The notes beneath the pieces were generated by a model that saw only the letters and a list, made by a program, of their open reading frames with translations, was not told where the DNA came from and did no database searches. Shown here piece by piece: positions 9,594 through 18,448 of a DNA stretch of 18,448 bases. Origin of the DNA: Byssochlamys sp. IMV 00236 (taxonomy: Eukaryota; Ascomycota; Eurotiomycetes; Eurotiales; Thermoascaceae); assembly GCA_001931875.2 (NCBI GenBank), contig MSJH02000329.1, positions 1-18,448 on the forward strand, written 5' to 3'. The translations under genes and the position numbers were made by a program. How positions within the stretch are numbered: position 1 is the first letter of the stretch; the number at the start of each line of letters is the position of its first letter.

Positions 9594-10007
9594 ACTAAGA
9601 ATAAAAGAGATACAAAGAAAGAAAGAAAAAGAGAAAAAAAGAATGAAACCCCGTATTTTAGTCTCCGAATATACCAAGACATTATCATTGTTCCTCCTTT
9701 TCTCTTGTACTCTCCTCTCTTCTTGTTCTTTATAATAAAATAATATCACATGTCACATTCTTATTGTCGACACTACAAAAAATAGGTATGAAAAGGAACT
9801 TTTTGATGATTAAAATGCATTCATAATGACAGCGGAGGGGGACGAGCTTAAACCCCAAGAAAAAAGAGAAACACCATCAGCCTGTCTCTGACTTTATTAT
9901 TTCAAGCCAATTATTTTCAAGGCAAATGCACTTTCTTCCCTCTTTAAATTTTTTCCAAAGGGTTCACATTAAAATTCCGAATCCTTTTTCTTTTCATTTA
10001 TTCTCAA
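9594..10007. promoter_or_regulatory. Divergent promoter of PIS1 and the DUF202 gene
   Basis: 414 bp between two start codons pointing apart. Next to PIS1 the sense strand is CT-rich, as expected of a leader; next to the DUF202 gene it is rich in TTTTC repeats. A UAS-INO-like decamer lies at 9743-9752. A TATAATAAAA stretch sits at 9731-9740. Confidence 0.5.
9743..9752 (-). promoter_or_regulatory. UAS-INO-like (bHLH) decamer
   Basis: On the minus strand this reads CATGTGATAT, one mismatch from the yeast inositol-sensitive element CATGTGAAAT, with the CATGTG bHLH core intact. It lies 150 bp upstream of the PIS1 start. Function in this lineage is inference only. Confidence 0.25.
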
Positions 10008-10431
10008 ATGACTGAAAAGAAAGAAAAGCTCATTCGAGGTCATCGAAAGGATTCAGCTTTATTTACACTATGTGAATTACAGGACTTGAGGGGTATTTCT
10101 TTAAATTATGAATACATGTAAATAAATTAACCTCACAAAAGCCCATCAGAGAACATTTGAAGGTGCTTATTGGCGAACGGCACTTGCTGCCTTTTCAACG
10201 GGTCTCTTGATAATAAAAGTATTCACTCGAGAGTTTTACAAGATTGGAATCACATTTTTTGTATTTGGAGTAGCCATGTTGGTGATTGCCCTTTGGAGAA
10301 GAAGAACTTCATTTGATGTCTTTGATCCGACAATACCATTCAAGACCAGTGGTGACTGGGTTCTTTTGACGACTGTAGTGACGATGTTTGCCTATATTGT
10401 CTTACTCGTCTTACTTTGGAACTTGTCATAA
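10008..10431 (+). CDS. DUF202-family three-helix membrane protein
   Basis: Exons 10008-10092 and 10142-10431, joined by a 49-nt intron (GTATTT...AAAAG); 375 nt, 124 aa. After a charged N-terminus (MTEKKEKLIRGHRKDS) the protein carries LRAHQRTFEGAYWRTALAAF near residues 27-46, the DUF202 pattern of an Arg-Thr pair followed by Trp-Arg-Thr-Ala. Three hydrophobic helices follow at about residues 41-56, 62-82 and 101-122, the second ending in ALWRRR. DUF202 proteins include bacterial YidH-type proteins of unknown function, and the small yeast VTC subunit Vtc1 has similar size and a three-helix domain. I cannot say it is Vtc1: the match is to the broad family. Neighbours are PIS1 (divergent) and the inositol phosphate kinase (downstream, same strand). 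Confidence 0.82.
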
Positions 10432-10483
10432 ATACCAATGAAAACAACTGAATGATCACATTTTCTATCAAACTGACATTACT

Positions 10484-10493
10484 CCCACGTGGG
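10484..10493. promoter_or_regulatory. CCCACGTGGG palindrome, Pho4-type E-box
   Basis: A perfect 10-bp palindrome with a CACGTG core flanked by GGG on both sides, the configuration preferred by the phosphate regulator Pho4 in yeast (CACGTGGG). It lies 53 bp after the DUF202 stop and 191 bp before the kinase start. The sequence is certain; its use as a phosphate-response site here is inference. Confidence 0.4.
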
Positions 10494-10531
10494 TTCAATC
10501 ATGGCTTGAAAATGGGGAAATAAAGAAGGGG

Positions 10532-10536
10532 CCAAT
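10532..10536 (+). promoter_or_regulatory. CCAAT box upstream of the KCS1-type gene
   Basis: CCAAT followed directly by AAAAG, 148 bp before the kinase start, in the same interval as the CACGTG palindrome. A T/C-rich leader (about 10610-10680) then leads into the ATG. Confidence 0.35.
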
Positions 10537-10683
10537 AAAAGACTGATTGTTATGTCTGTGACGTTTTTGATCCAATCAAGAATCAACAATGAAAAAATAG
10601 CATAACAAATTCTTGTATTTCTTTTTCTTTTTTACCCTTTTTCTTTCTCTCTTTTTCTTTTTTCTCTTTTTTATTTATTCATC

Positions 10684-12427
10684 ATGCAAACAAAGGAATG
10701 TCGTATTTCAGATGTTGAAGACACAGATGAAGAGAGCGAATGGGATTATGAAAGCAGTAGTGAGAACGAGGAAGATTACTCTGAAGAATACAATTACTTT
10801 GACCCCACCAAGATTACGACATCATTACCTCTCTTGCCTTTCAAAAATCAAGTGGGTGGGCACGCGTCCTTCTTTCGTTTTTCAAAGCGAGCGATATGTA
10901 AACCTGTTTCAGCCAGGGAACAAGAGTTTTATGAGCACATTGACTCTCAGCACCATGAATTGTTGCCCTTCACTTCTCAATATATGGGTGTCTTAAACGT
11001 GACCTATCGACATAACAATTCGAATGATATGCTCGTGCCAGAGGTCCTGTTTGAAAAAAATAAGCATCTCTTGCGTGATTGGCGTGCTTGTGCATATAAC
11101 AAGAAAAATCGTGACATCAAACGACGACACTCTGGATCATGGGATGATGGTTGTCGAAAGCGATTTCAAGAGCAAGTACTTCGTGAAGTGTTCTCACCCA
11201 AGGCTCTCAAGGAGCGATTGGTTCAAGCTGAAGATTGGAGACGAAAAGTCAATGCGAATCAACCGGCATTGATGCATAGCTTTTCAGAACATTTTCCATC
11301 TAAACAGCAACAGCATTATTCCCTTGTCGAGGGTGGTCGATCGATGCCCAACATATCCGGATTCAAACAGGATAGCTCAATTGATCAAATGACGATTGAA
11401 CCCAGACGGCCATCGATGATCAATTCGACTGGTTCGTCTCCTCGTTTGCAACATAAAAAGAATTTATCAGAGGATGAGAATATCTTTGTGATGGATGACA
11501 TTTTAGTAGAAAAGAAAAAGGCTGTTGAATCGCCCAAGGCACCTCCACCCATCCTTCAGGTCGATTCATCCTGTCTTCAGCAGATTCAAGTAGATCAGAC
11601 GACAGACAATCCATGGTCATTACAGATCTATAATCGTGATCTTCAGCGTATAAAGAGTAGAAAACAGTCAAGTGAACAAAAGTATATACTGATTGAGGAC
11701 CTGACAGATGGAGTCAAGTATCCTTGTGTGCTCGACCTCAAGATGGGTACTCGTCAGTATGGCGTCTATGCGAGTAGAGAAAAGATGAAGAGTCAGACGA
11801 TAAAGTGTGAAAAGTCAACGAGTAAAGTGCTGGGTGTTCGTGTGTGTGGTATGCAGGTAATCAGAAAACGAGTGAGTTAAAGACGTGTATCTAATGATCA
11901 ACTAGGTCTACAAGACAGATACCAATGAGTTTATCTATCAAGATAAATATTATGGCCGTACACTCACTCCCTACACCTTTCGTGATACGTTACAAGCCTA
12001 TCTTGATAATGGACAAGGCTGTCAAATACAACATATACCCGTGATTATACGCAAACTGAGGAGATTAGCAAGAATAGTCAAGACGATGGCAGACTATAGA
12101 TTCTATGCATCCTCTTTACTGATGATCTATGATGGAGATCCGACTAGTTCGCGTAAAGTGGATGTAAGGATTATTGACTTTGCTAATTGTGTAACTGTGG
12201 ATGAAGTTAAATATCATTATAAAGAATTTACTTATCCACCAAGAAATAAAGGTCCAGATAATGGATACCTTTTAGGCTTAAAGACGTTAGCTCTTTGTTT
12301 TGAGTGGATCTATAAAGTTCAAGGCGGATCTCCAGATGATTTATATGTAGAAGGTGATGACGTATTTTGTGATATTTTTGAACCTGCAAATGATGAAATA
12401 TTGGCTACTCTATTACCTCCCCATTAA
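10684..12427 (+). CDS. KCS1: Inositol hexakisphosphate kinase (IP6K)
   Basis: Exons 10684-11856 and 11906-12427 with a 49-nt intron; 1695 nt, 564 aa. The splice rebuilds the family segment CGMQVYKTDTNEF. The IPK-family signature PxxxDxKxG is present as P347-C-V-L-D351-L-K353-M-G355. The SSLL motif is at residues 460-463 and the metal-binding IDFA at 481-484. IP6 kinases make the pyrophosphate IP7 from IP6; IP7 signals phosphate status through SPX domains. The first 40 residues are very acidic (EESEWDYESSSENEED), and residues about 130-330 are a charged, Ser-rich insert of low conservation, as in other fungal Kcs1 proteins. At 564 aa it is about half the yeast protein (about 1050 aa) but carries the whole kinase core. 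The start is the first ATG after a T/C-rich leader. A plain inositol polyphosphate multikinase is less likely given the length and SSLL context. Confidence 0.92.
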
Positions 12428-13561
12428 TTGTATTATATTTTTTTATACTCTGTACTTACCCTCCTTCCCTTCCTTTCTTCTTTTGCTGTATAATAACTCT
12501 TCTTGATACTAATTACTACTATTATTATATACAAAACTGAAAATATATATATCCTATTGCTCTTTATCATTTCTTTCTTTTGGAGTTGACAAGAGCCTGT
12601 AGTGTTTCCTCTTTATATTGAAAAAAGTATGGTGATAATTTGTCAAAGATGTGCAAGTTACTTGGCTAATTGATGCAGCCAGATCAAAGAAAATGTGCTG
12701 TGTTCATTGCATCATTCTTGATGACTGTTAGAAAGTACGTCATTCTAGTAACCTCTTCACGCGTTCTTGCCGTATGGATAATAAAACATGCAAGTGTTAT
12801 TACAGGGAATTTATATTTGTTAGCATGACTTATTGATGTCAACAAGGCATCAAATAATTAACCATCATTTGACCACGAAAAGCTATGATATCTACTCATA
12901 TCTGGTCACATCATAAGAGTAATTCCAATCTTATGATCGTTTTCTTTTGTAATATTATTCTCAAGATTTACGAGGATGAAATAGACTATGTGATTCAGTC
13001 ATATGGAAAAGCACTACAATGTCCATAACTAAGAGATTACATCGGCTACTTCGTTGAAGTTGGCATATCCCAACTTTATCTTTTGAAAAGAACTCGCGGG
13101 TCCTTAAGAGGGACATGGGTTACAATATAAGCATATCTTTATAGTCAATGTTGAACCATTTAAAATGAGTTTGGCTTGGATCAAATTATGCCCATACTGA
13201 ATATATTGCTGTGTATGCACTTTTTAACAGTATGCTTACAAAGAGATTGTTCAATTATAGGCTGTATAAAAGAGAACACGTAAACTCTTTCTTCTTCGTC
13301 TTCTAAACATGATATTCCAGCCTATATATCCGTTTCAACTTATATCCTTTCAAACACTTGTAGAAATAGCATTTCTTTCTATTGCTTAACAAAAGAACAG
13401 CGCACTATGAACAGAATACAAGGCCATTTCTTCATATTTATGTACTGACCATTATTATCATCATACAGCGTATAAATTATTAGCCAATCATTTTTAGCTT
13501 TTATGCCTTTTTATTTGTTTTTCTTTTTCTTTTTTCCTTGTTTTCTCGTAATTAAGCAAAA
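12428..13561. other. Intergenic region between KCS1 and the Rab gene
   Basis: 1134 bp with no supported gene. It holds the 3' flank of KCS1 (T-rich, then an AT run at about 12542-12552), a small inverted repeat (13057-13063 with 13070-13076), a TATAAAA at 13265-13271, and a TATA/CCAAT pair nearer the Rab start. Stops are frequent in all frames. Confidence 0.55.
13471..13488 (+). promoter_or_regulatory. TATA-like and CCAAT motifs before the Rab gene
   Basis: TATAAAT at 13471-13477 and CCAAT at 13484-13488, 74-90 bp upstream of the Rab start and followed by a T/C-rich leader. Spacing is compatible with a core promoter; there is no direct evidence for use. Confidence 0.3.
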
Positions 13562-14455
<894 letters not shown>

Positions 14456-14466
14456 ATTACTCTGCT

Positions 14467-14490
14467 TTCTTTTTTTTTTTTTTTCTTTTC
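14467..14490. repeat. T-rich tract in the 66-bp Rab-UXS gap
   Basis: A long run of T with a few C fills most of the space between the Rab stop and the UXS start. It could serve both as the 3' end signal of one gene and the pyrimidine-rich leader of the next. Confidence 0.6.
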
Positions 14491-14521
14491 TTCTTCTTTC
14501 ACAATTATTGTCTTAATAAAA

Positions 14522-15763
14522 ATGTCAACCACTGTTGGACATAAACACGTCGGATCCGATGTAGAATTGAGCTATCTACGTGATTTATATTTACCCAAAG
14601 AGAAGAATTACGTCGAGCATAAGGATAGCACGATTATCTATCGACATATCTCTTCTTTTCCACCTGTAAAACAACTCAGCCCGTCTGAACGAAAACGGAT
14701 CTTGGTCACGGGTGGAGCCGGTTTTGTTGGAAGTCACCTTGTCGATCGTTTAATGTGGATGGGACATGAAGTAGTTGTTCTTGACAACTTCTTTACAGGA
14801 ACCAAACGAAATGTTCAACACTGGATTGGCCATCCTCATTTTGAACTAGTTCGTCATGACGTAGTGGACCCTTTCATGGTAGAAGTATCACAAATCTATC
14901 ACCTGGCTTGCCCTGCTTCTCCACCTCATTATCAATATAATCCGACAAAGACAGTCAAGACGAGTGTCATGGGTACTATCAACATGCTTGGTTTAGCCAA
15001 ACGTACGAAAGCTCGATTCTTGTTGACATCCACTTCAGGTAATTGTATAAAAAAGGATATATTATTAAATTCTTATCCCGATCAGAGGTTTATGGGGATC
15101 CTGAGGAACATCCACAGAAAGAGACTTATTGGGGACATGTGAATCCAATTGGACCAAGAGCATGCTATGATGAAGGCAAACGAATTGCAGAGACTTTGAC
15201 TTATTCTTATATGAGACAAGAGGGCGTCGATGTCCGTGTTGCACGTATTTTCAAGTAAGAGAGAGAGAGTATTTTATACACCTTGATGATGAACCAACAT
15301 CATCTGTCTTTATTTGTGTAGTACATTTGGACCACGTATGTCACCAGCAGATGGTAGAGTCGTGAGTAACTTTATCATGCAAGCGATCAGAGGAGAGTCA
15401 TTGACATTGTATGGAGATGGAGAACAGACAAGATCATTTCAATACATTCATGATTTAGTAGATGGTCTTATCCTATTGATGAACAGTGATTACAGTGATC
15501 CAGTCAATTTGGGAAATCCCGATGAATATACCATTAAAGAGTTTGCAAATACCATTCGAGAGATGGTACTCACACCTCCTCTTTCGCCTCATAATGTTGA
15601 TATCAAGATATTACCTGCAGCAGAAGATGATCCAAAGAAGAGGAAGCCCGATATTACGAGAGCCAAAACCTATCTCGGTTGGGAGCCCAAGTTCTCTGTC
15701 AAGCATGGTTTACAGGAGACTGTTGACTGGTTCAAATCACAAGTGGCCGAGGGGGCCATCTAA
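14522..15763 (+). CDS. UXS1: UDP-glucuronate decarboxylase (UDP-xylose synthase)
   Basis: Exons 14522-15038, 15086-15254 and 15322-15763; 1128 nt, 375 aa; introns of 47 and 67 nt. Extended short-chain dehydrogenase/reductase fold: the NAD-binding G64-x2-G67-x2-G70 ([11 protein letters not shown]), the S/T region STSE at 170-173, and the catalytic Y200-x3-K204 (ACYDEGKR). Downstream family blocks are [34 protein letters not shown] and NLGNPDEYT. The enzyme converts UDP-glucuronate to UDP-xylose with bound NAD. Unlike animal UXS, it has no N-terminal membrane anchor; the first 55 residues are polar, so it is probably cytosolic. Glucuronate-rich wall polymers are typical of Mucorales, so it sits on a UDP-glucuronate branch relevant to the wall. 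Two AATAAA hexamers (15791, 15805) follow the stop. Confidence 0.95.
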
Positions 15764-16814
15764 GTTTATGACGGATCTATACAACCGGATAATAAATAAT
15801 CCGAAATAAAATGTATGTAGCACAAAATTTACCAGCGATTTACCCGAAACTATTTTTTTTTTTTTCTCATAATCTTGTTCTCTTTCTGCTCAACAAACCC
15901 TTAATCAGAATTCATTGCCGTAGCCTATTTCCGTATTCTTTCGTACATTACGCCTTTGAAGGACCGACTCATTGATCCTGCTCTTCTAAATTGAATTTCT
16001 ATACTCTTAGTATTAACAGAAATCCTCACTGCTACATTTCAAATTCTATCTTCCTGATACGAGTTATTACAAAAGAACGAATAGTAACCTCATGACAAAG
16101 GCTTTGAACGGAAGAGAAAAAAAGAAAGAAGTCAAAAGATCCTTGTACAAGTTGTCTATAGCTTGATCCTCACTGATGAACCACCATTTCTGCTCTCCTC
16201 TCGTATTTATTCCGGCAGTAGTCAAACTACGCTTTTGGGGTAATTCATCCTTTTTCACTGATATGATAAGTTGAAGTATAATTAAGCAACTTCTAAAATA
16301 TAATCAGATTTCTTTGAATAAGATGTTCGATATGACTAAAGGCGCCTTAAGAAGCGCAAATGAGCATTTAACTGATTTCTGCTTTTTGAACAAAGGGAAA
16401 GTGCCTCAAACTGGAGAAAGAATACCAGATCACTGATATCACAGTCAACGAGATCATCATATACACAAGTTTACACAAGCTATTACATATTGTCCATGAA
16501 AGGTTCGAATGATAAATTTGATCCTGAGATTATGAATGAAGACTTACACAGTCCTTGCTCAAACCCATTACCCTACCTATGAGATGTACTGAGCAGTTAT
16601 GAAAGTTCTATCGTAGGATCAAAGCAAAGATATACCATCCTCAAGTATAAGATATACTTTATGCGTTCATCTCCAAATCAACGCATAATAATAAAAGCCT
16701 TTCTCAATCCAAACCGTCGATATCAAGATAATAGATAACAGAATACAACAAACACTAACAATATACTCACTTTTCCTATTATCCATATGTTCATCCCTCT
16801 TTATAATTAAGCAA
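15764..16814. other. Convergent intergenic region between UXS and the Dap1 gene
   Basis: 1051 bp between two converging stop codons. It holds the UXS polyadenylation signals and a T run (about 15853-15866). A 63-codon minus-strand frame at 16067-16258 is not recognised. I see no supported gene, repeat or RNA. Confidence 0.5.
15791..15810 (+). terminator. Paired AATAAA signals after UXS
   Basis: AATAAA at 15791-15796 and again at 15805-15810, 28 and 42 nt after the UXS stop. They fit polyadenylation signals. Confidence 0.5.
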
Positions 16815-17539
16815 TCAAGATGTACTATTCTCTACCAGTTTTCCAACTAACAGATACTTGGAAGCAAATAGACTCTCCTATTATATACACACAACGGTCA
16901 ATACCCTCGTGTTGATATGGTCATTCTATGCCTTACCCATTCTCTTAGAGACTCCCATTCATCTGATGTCAAATCCTCTAGTTTATCTATCGGTCCCTTT
17001 GGATCAACCATCATGTCATCATCAAATGAGTTCTTTGCTAGTCCACGTGAGGCATCATGTCCTGCAAAGCTGGCGTATGGACCACCTAACGACAAGAGTA
17101 AGATGCAGAGATCAATACAGAGACAGAGCTCATTATATATATATATATATATACCTGGTCCATAAAAACTTCTTCCTTGGCTGACATCATAGACGGAACC
17201 ATTCACAGCGATGAGAATACGCGTATCGTTTTCCCCTGTGAATGGCAATAAATCGAGGGGGGTATAGTTCTTAAAGACATGCACAGTTGGATGTTTGGGT
17301 GGAAGATGTCTTAGTTGTCTTGATAATGTAAAGCACCGTACGAGGTAAAGTAAAATCTAAATGTGTGTTATTAGGCCTTGAAATAAAAATAAGGAATCAA
17401 CACCATTTACAGCAAGTAACGCCCAATTGATTGGATTTTCTAAAGAAAAAGAAAAAGAGAGCTAAGCCGTTGAGCTTGTTTTTTTTATATGTAAAAGAAA
17501 ACCTTTTAGTAGTGTGAGATAAGTAGTTACTATTGACAT
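16815..17539 (-). CDS. DAP1: Dap1/PGRMC-type membrane heme-binding protein
   Basis: Exons (minus) 17539-17503, 17439-17411, 17356-17155, 17085-16937 and 16877-16815; 480 nt, 159 aa (yeast Dap1 has 152). One N-terminal transmembrane segment at about residues 16-33 is followed by a cytochrome b5-like steroid/heme domain: YTPLDLLPFTG, ILIAVNGSVYDVS, FYGPGGPYASFAGHDASRG. Tyr87 and Tyr93 correspond to the PGRMC1 residues near the heme (Y107 and the axial Y113), and the C-terminal SKYLLVGKL matches the conserved Lys-Tyr pair. Known members sit in the ER and support cytochrome P450 Erg11/CYP51 in sterol synthesis. Introns 2-4 are certain because each restores a motif. Intron 1 has a weak donor (GTTTTC), so the first 12 residues are tentative. 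The gene is divergent from RPS3. Confidence 0.88.
17134..17153. repeat. (AT)n run forming the donor end of a Dap1 intron
   Basis: The alternating TA tract begins directly at the intron donor (GTATATAT...) of the 69-nt intron 17154-17086, and makes up more than a quarter of it. Confidence 0.82.
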
Positions 17540-17815
17540 TGAACAACAAAGACAAAATAAAAAGACAACTAATAAGGCATAAAAAGTTGGGTAGGAGTAG
17601 GAGGGGCAAACTCTTGCATGAATGGTCGAACCGGACTATTACCGAACATTGAATGAGCGACAAATTAGGGCGAGAAAGAGATCCGCCCAAAATATTAATC
17701 CAGCTACTCATGCCCACACATACACACACAGACAACTTACACACTCACAAATGAGGATAATAATATAATCATCAATCCATCCATCCAGGCCCTTTCTCTT
17801 TGCACATTATTAAAC
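17540..17815. promoter_or_regulatory. Divergent promoter of DAP1 and RPS3
   Basis: 276 bp between the two starts. On the RPS3 side there is a G-rich stretch (TTGGGTAGGAGTAGGAGGGG, about 17586-17606), TTAGGG at about 17665-17670, and repeated CCAT units (17775-17786) just before a CT-rich leader. A ribosomal protein gene here must be strongly expressed, but I cannot assign a specific factor site. Confidence 0.4.
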
Positions 17816-18448
17816 ATGGCAGCAGTTCAAATCTCCAAGAAGAGAAAGGTATGTCAGCAAATAGATAGATGGAAATATCAATCAGACCATGAATTTAACA
17901 CTTTTTTTATAATAGTTTGTAAGTTGAATTTATATAAAACAGTCAATTCCAGTCAATATAAACAATGCAACTCTGTAGGTCGCCGATGGTGTCTTTTACG
18001 CTGAATTGAATGAATTCTTTACTCGTGAACTTGCTGAAGATGGTTATGCTGGTGTCGAAGTTCGTGTGACTCCCGCCCGTACAGAGTAATGATTGAGGCC
18101 AACAGTAAAGACTTGTAAGAGACTAACAACATCTAATAGAATCATCATCCGTGCCACACACACTCAAAACGTTCTCGGTGAAAAGGGTCGTCGTATTCGT
18201 GAATTGACTACTCTTGTTCAAAAGCGTTTCAAGTTCCCCGAGAATGCTGTCGAACTCTATGCTGAACGTGTTCAAAACCGTGGTCTCTGTGCCATTGCTC
18301 AATGTGAATCTGTCAAGTTCAAGCTTCTCAACGGTTTGGCTGTCCGTCGGTAAGTGATTAAAGTGTTGTTATATGTTTGCAAAATGTTGATTGTCTCTTA
18401 GTGCCTGTTATGGTGTCATTCGTTTCGTTATGGAATCTGGTGCCAAGG
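17816..18448 (+). CDS. RPS3: 40S ribosomal protein S3 (uS3), 3' end outside the window
   Basis: Exons 17816-17848, 17979-18085, 18140-18349 and 18402-18448 (cut by the edge); introns of 130, 54 and 52 nt. The first 132 residues are visible, about half of the usual length of about 240. They begin [15 protein letters not shown] and run through the KH domain ([20 protein letters not shown], then the GEKGRR loop, the GXXG-like nucleic-acid contact) to [16 protein letters not shown]. uS3 lies at the mRNA entry channel of the small subunit and also has DNA-repair activity in some species. Codon use in the exons is visibly biased to C-ending codons (CGT, GTC, TTC, AAG), unlike the neighbours, as expected for a highly expressed gene. 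The first intron is about twice as long as any other in the window. Confidence 0.95.

Noticed and set aside
10613..10996. Plus-strand open frame over the start of KCS1
   Set aside because: It is a shadow of the kinase reading frame and its T-rich leader.
13057..13076. Small inverted repeat AAGTTGG/CCAACTT
   Set aside because: Seven-bp stem with a 6-nt loop and no T run or gene context; expected by chance in 18 kb.
16067..16258. 63-codon minus-strand open frame in the UXS-Dap1 gap
   Set aside because: No recognisable family, no splice partners found, and a low-complexity Phe/Leu-rich end. Not enough support for a gene.
16501..16512. GGTTCGAAT resembling a tRNA T-loop
   Set aside because: The stem partner and A/B-box context are missing, so there is no tRNA.
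17044..17049. Second CACGTG hexamer
   Set aside because: It lies inside the coding exon of the Dap1 gene and lacks the GGG flanks; likely codon-driven.

Overview
The window looks like a stretch of nuclear genome from an early-diverging filamentous fungus, most likely Mucoromycota (Mucorales). The reasons are an AT-rich sequence, dense protein genes on both strands, and about 34 very short introns: 44-69 nt except for one of 130 nt. Other signs are pyrimidine-rich leaders before start codons, a Zn2Cys6 regulator of the type common in Mucorales, and a decayed mobile-element gene that resembles repeat ORFs I associate with Rhizopus and Mucor genomes. Species cannot be settled from sequence alone. 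All exon models below were built by hand from splice signals and frame continuity; the total length of each complete model is an exact multiple of three.

Layout, left to right. (1) 44-1487 (+): five-exon gene for an unrecognised 412-aa protein. (2) 1488-4120: convergent, gene-poor interval holding a broken zinc-knuckle ORF (about 1887-2590, -) and an orphan open frame. (3) 6570-4121 (-): seven-exon Zn2Cys6 transcription factor, 713 aa. (4) 8204-6893 (-): F-box protein, 396 aa. (5) 9593-8610 (-): seven-exon phosphatidylinositol synthase (PIS1), 223 aa. (6) 10008-10431 (+): 124-aa three-helix DUF202 membrane protein, divergent from PIS1. (7) 10684-12427 (+): inositol hexakisphosphate kinase (KCS1 type), 564 aa. 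(8) 13562-14455 (+): Sec4/Rab8-type GTPase, 210 aa, containing a GC-AG intron. (9) 14522-15763 (+): UDP-glucuronate decarboxylase (UDP-xylose synthase), 375 aa, starting only 66 bp after the Rab stop. (10) 17539-16815 (-): Dap1/PGRMC-type heme protein, 159 aa. (11) 17816-18448 (+): ribosomal protein S3 (uS3), cut by the window edge.

The most suggestive grouping is PIS1, the DUF202 gene and the KCS1-type kinase, adjacent within about 4 kb. PI synthase feeds the phosphoinositide and inositol phosphate pools, the KCS1 product makes inositol pyrophosphates, and a DUF202 domain is also found in the VTC polyphosphate machinery that inositol pyrophosphates control through SPX domains. Between the DUF202 gene and the kinase lies a perfect 10-bp palindrome, CCCACGTGGG, which contains the core of the high-affinity yeast Pho4 site. 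I saw no CRISPR array, tRNA, rRNA or intact transposon, and nothing that amounts to a clearly new biological system.
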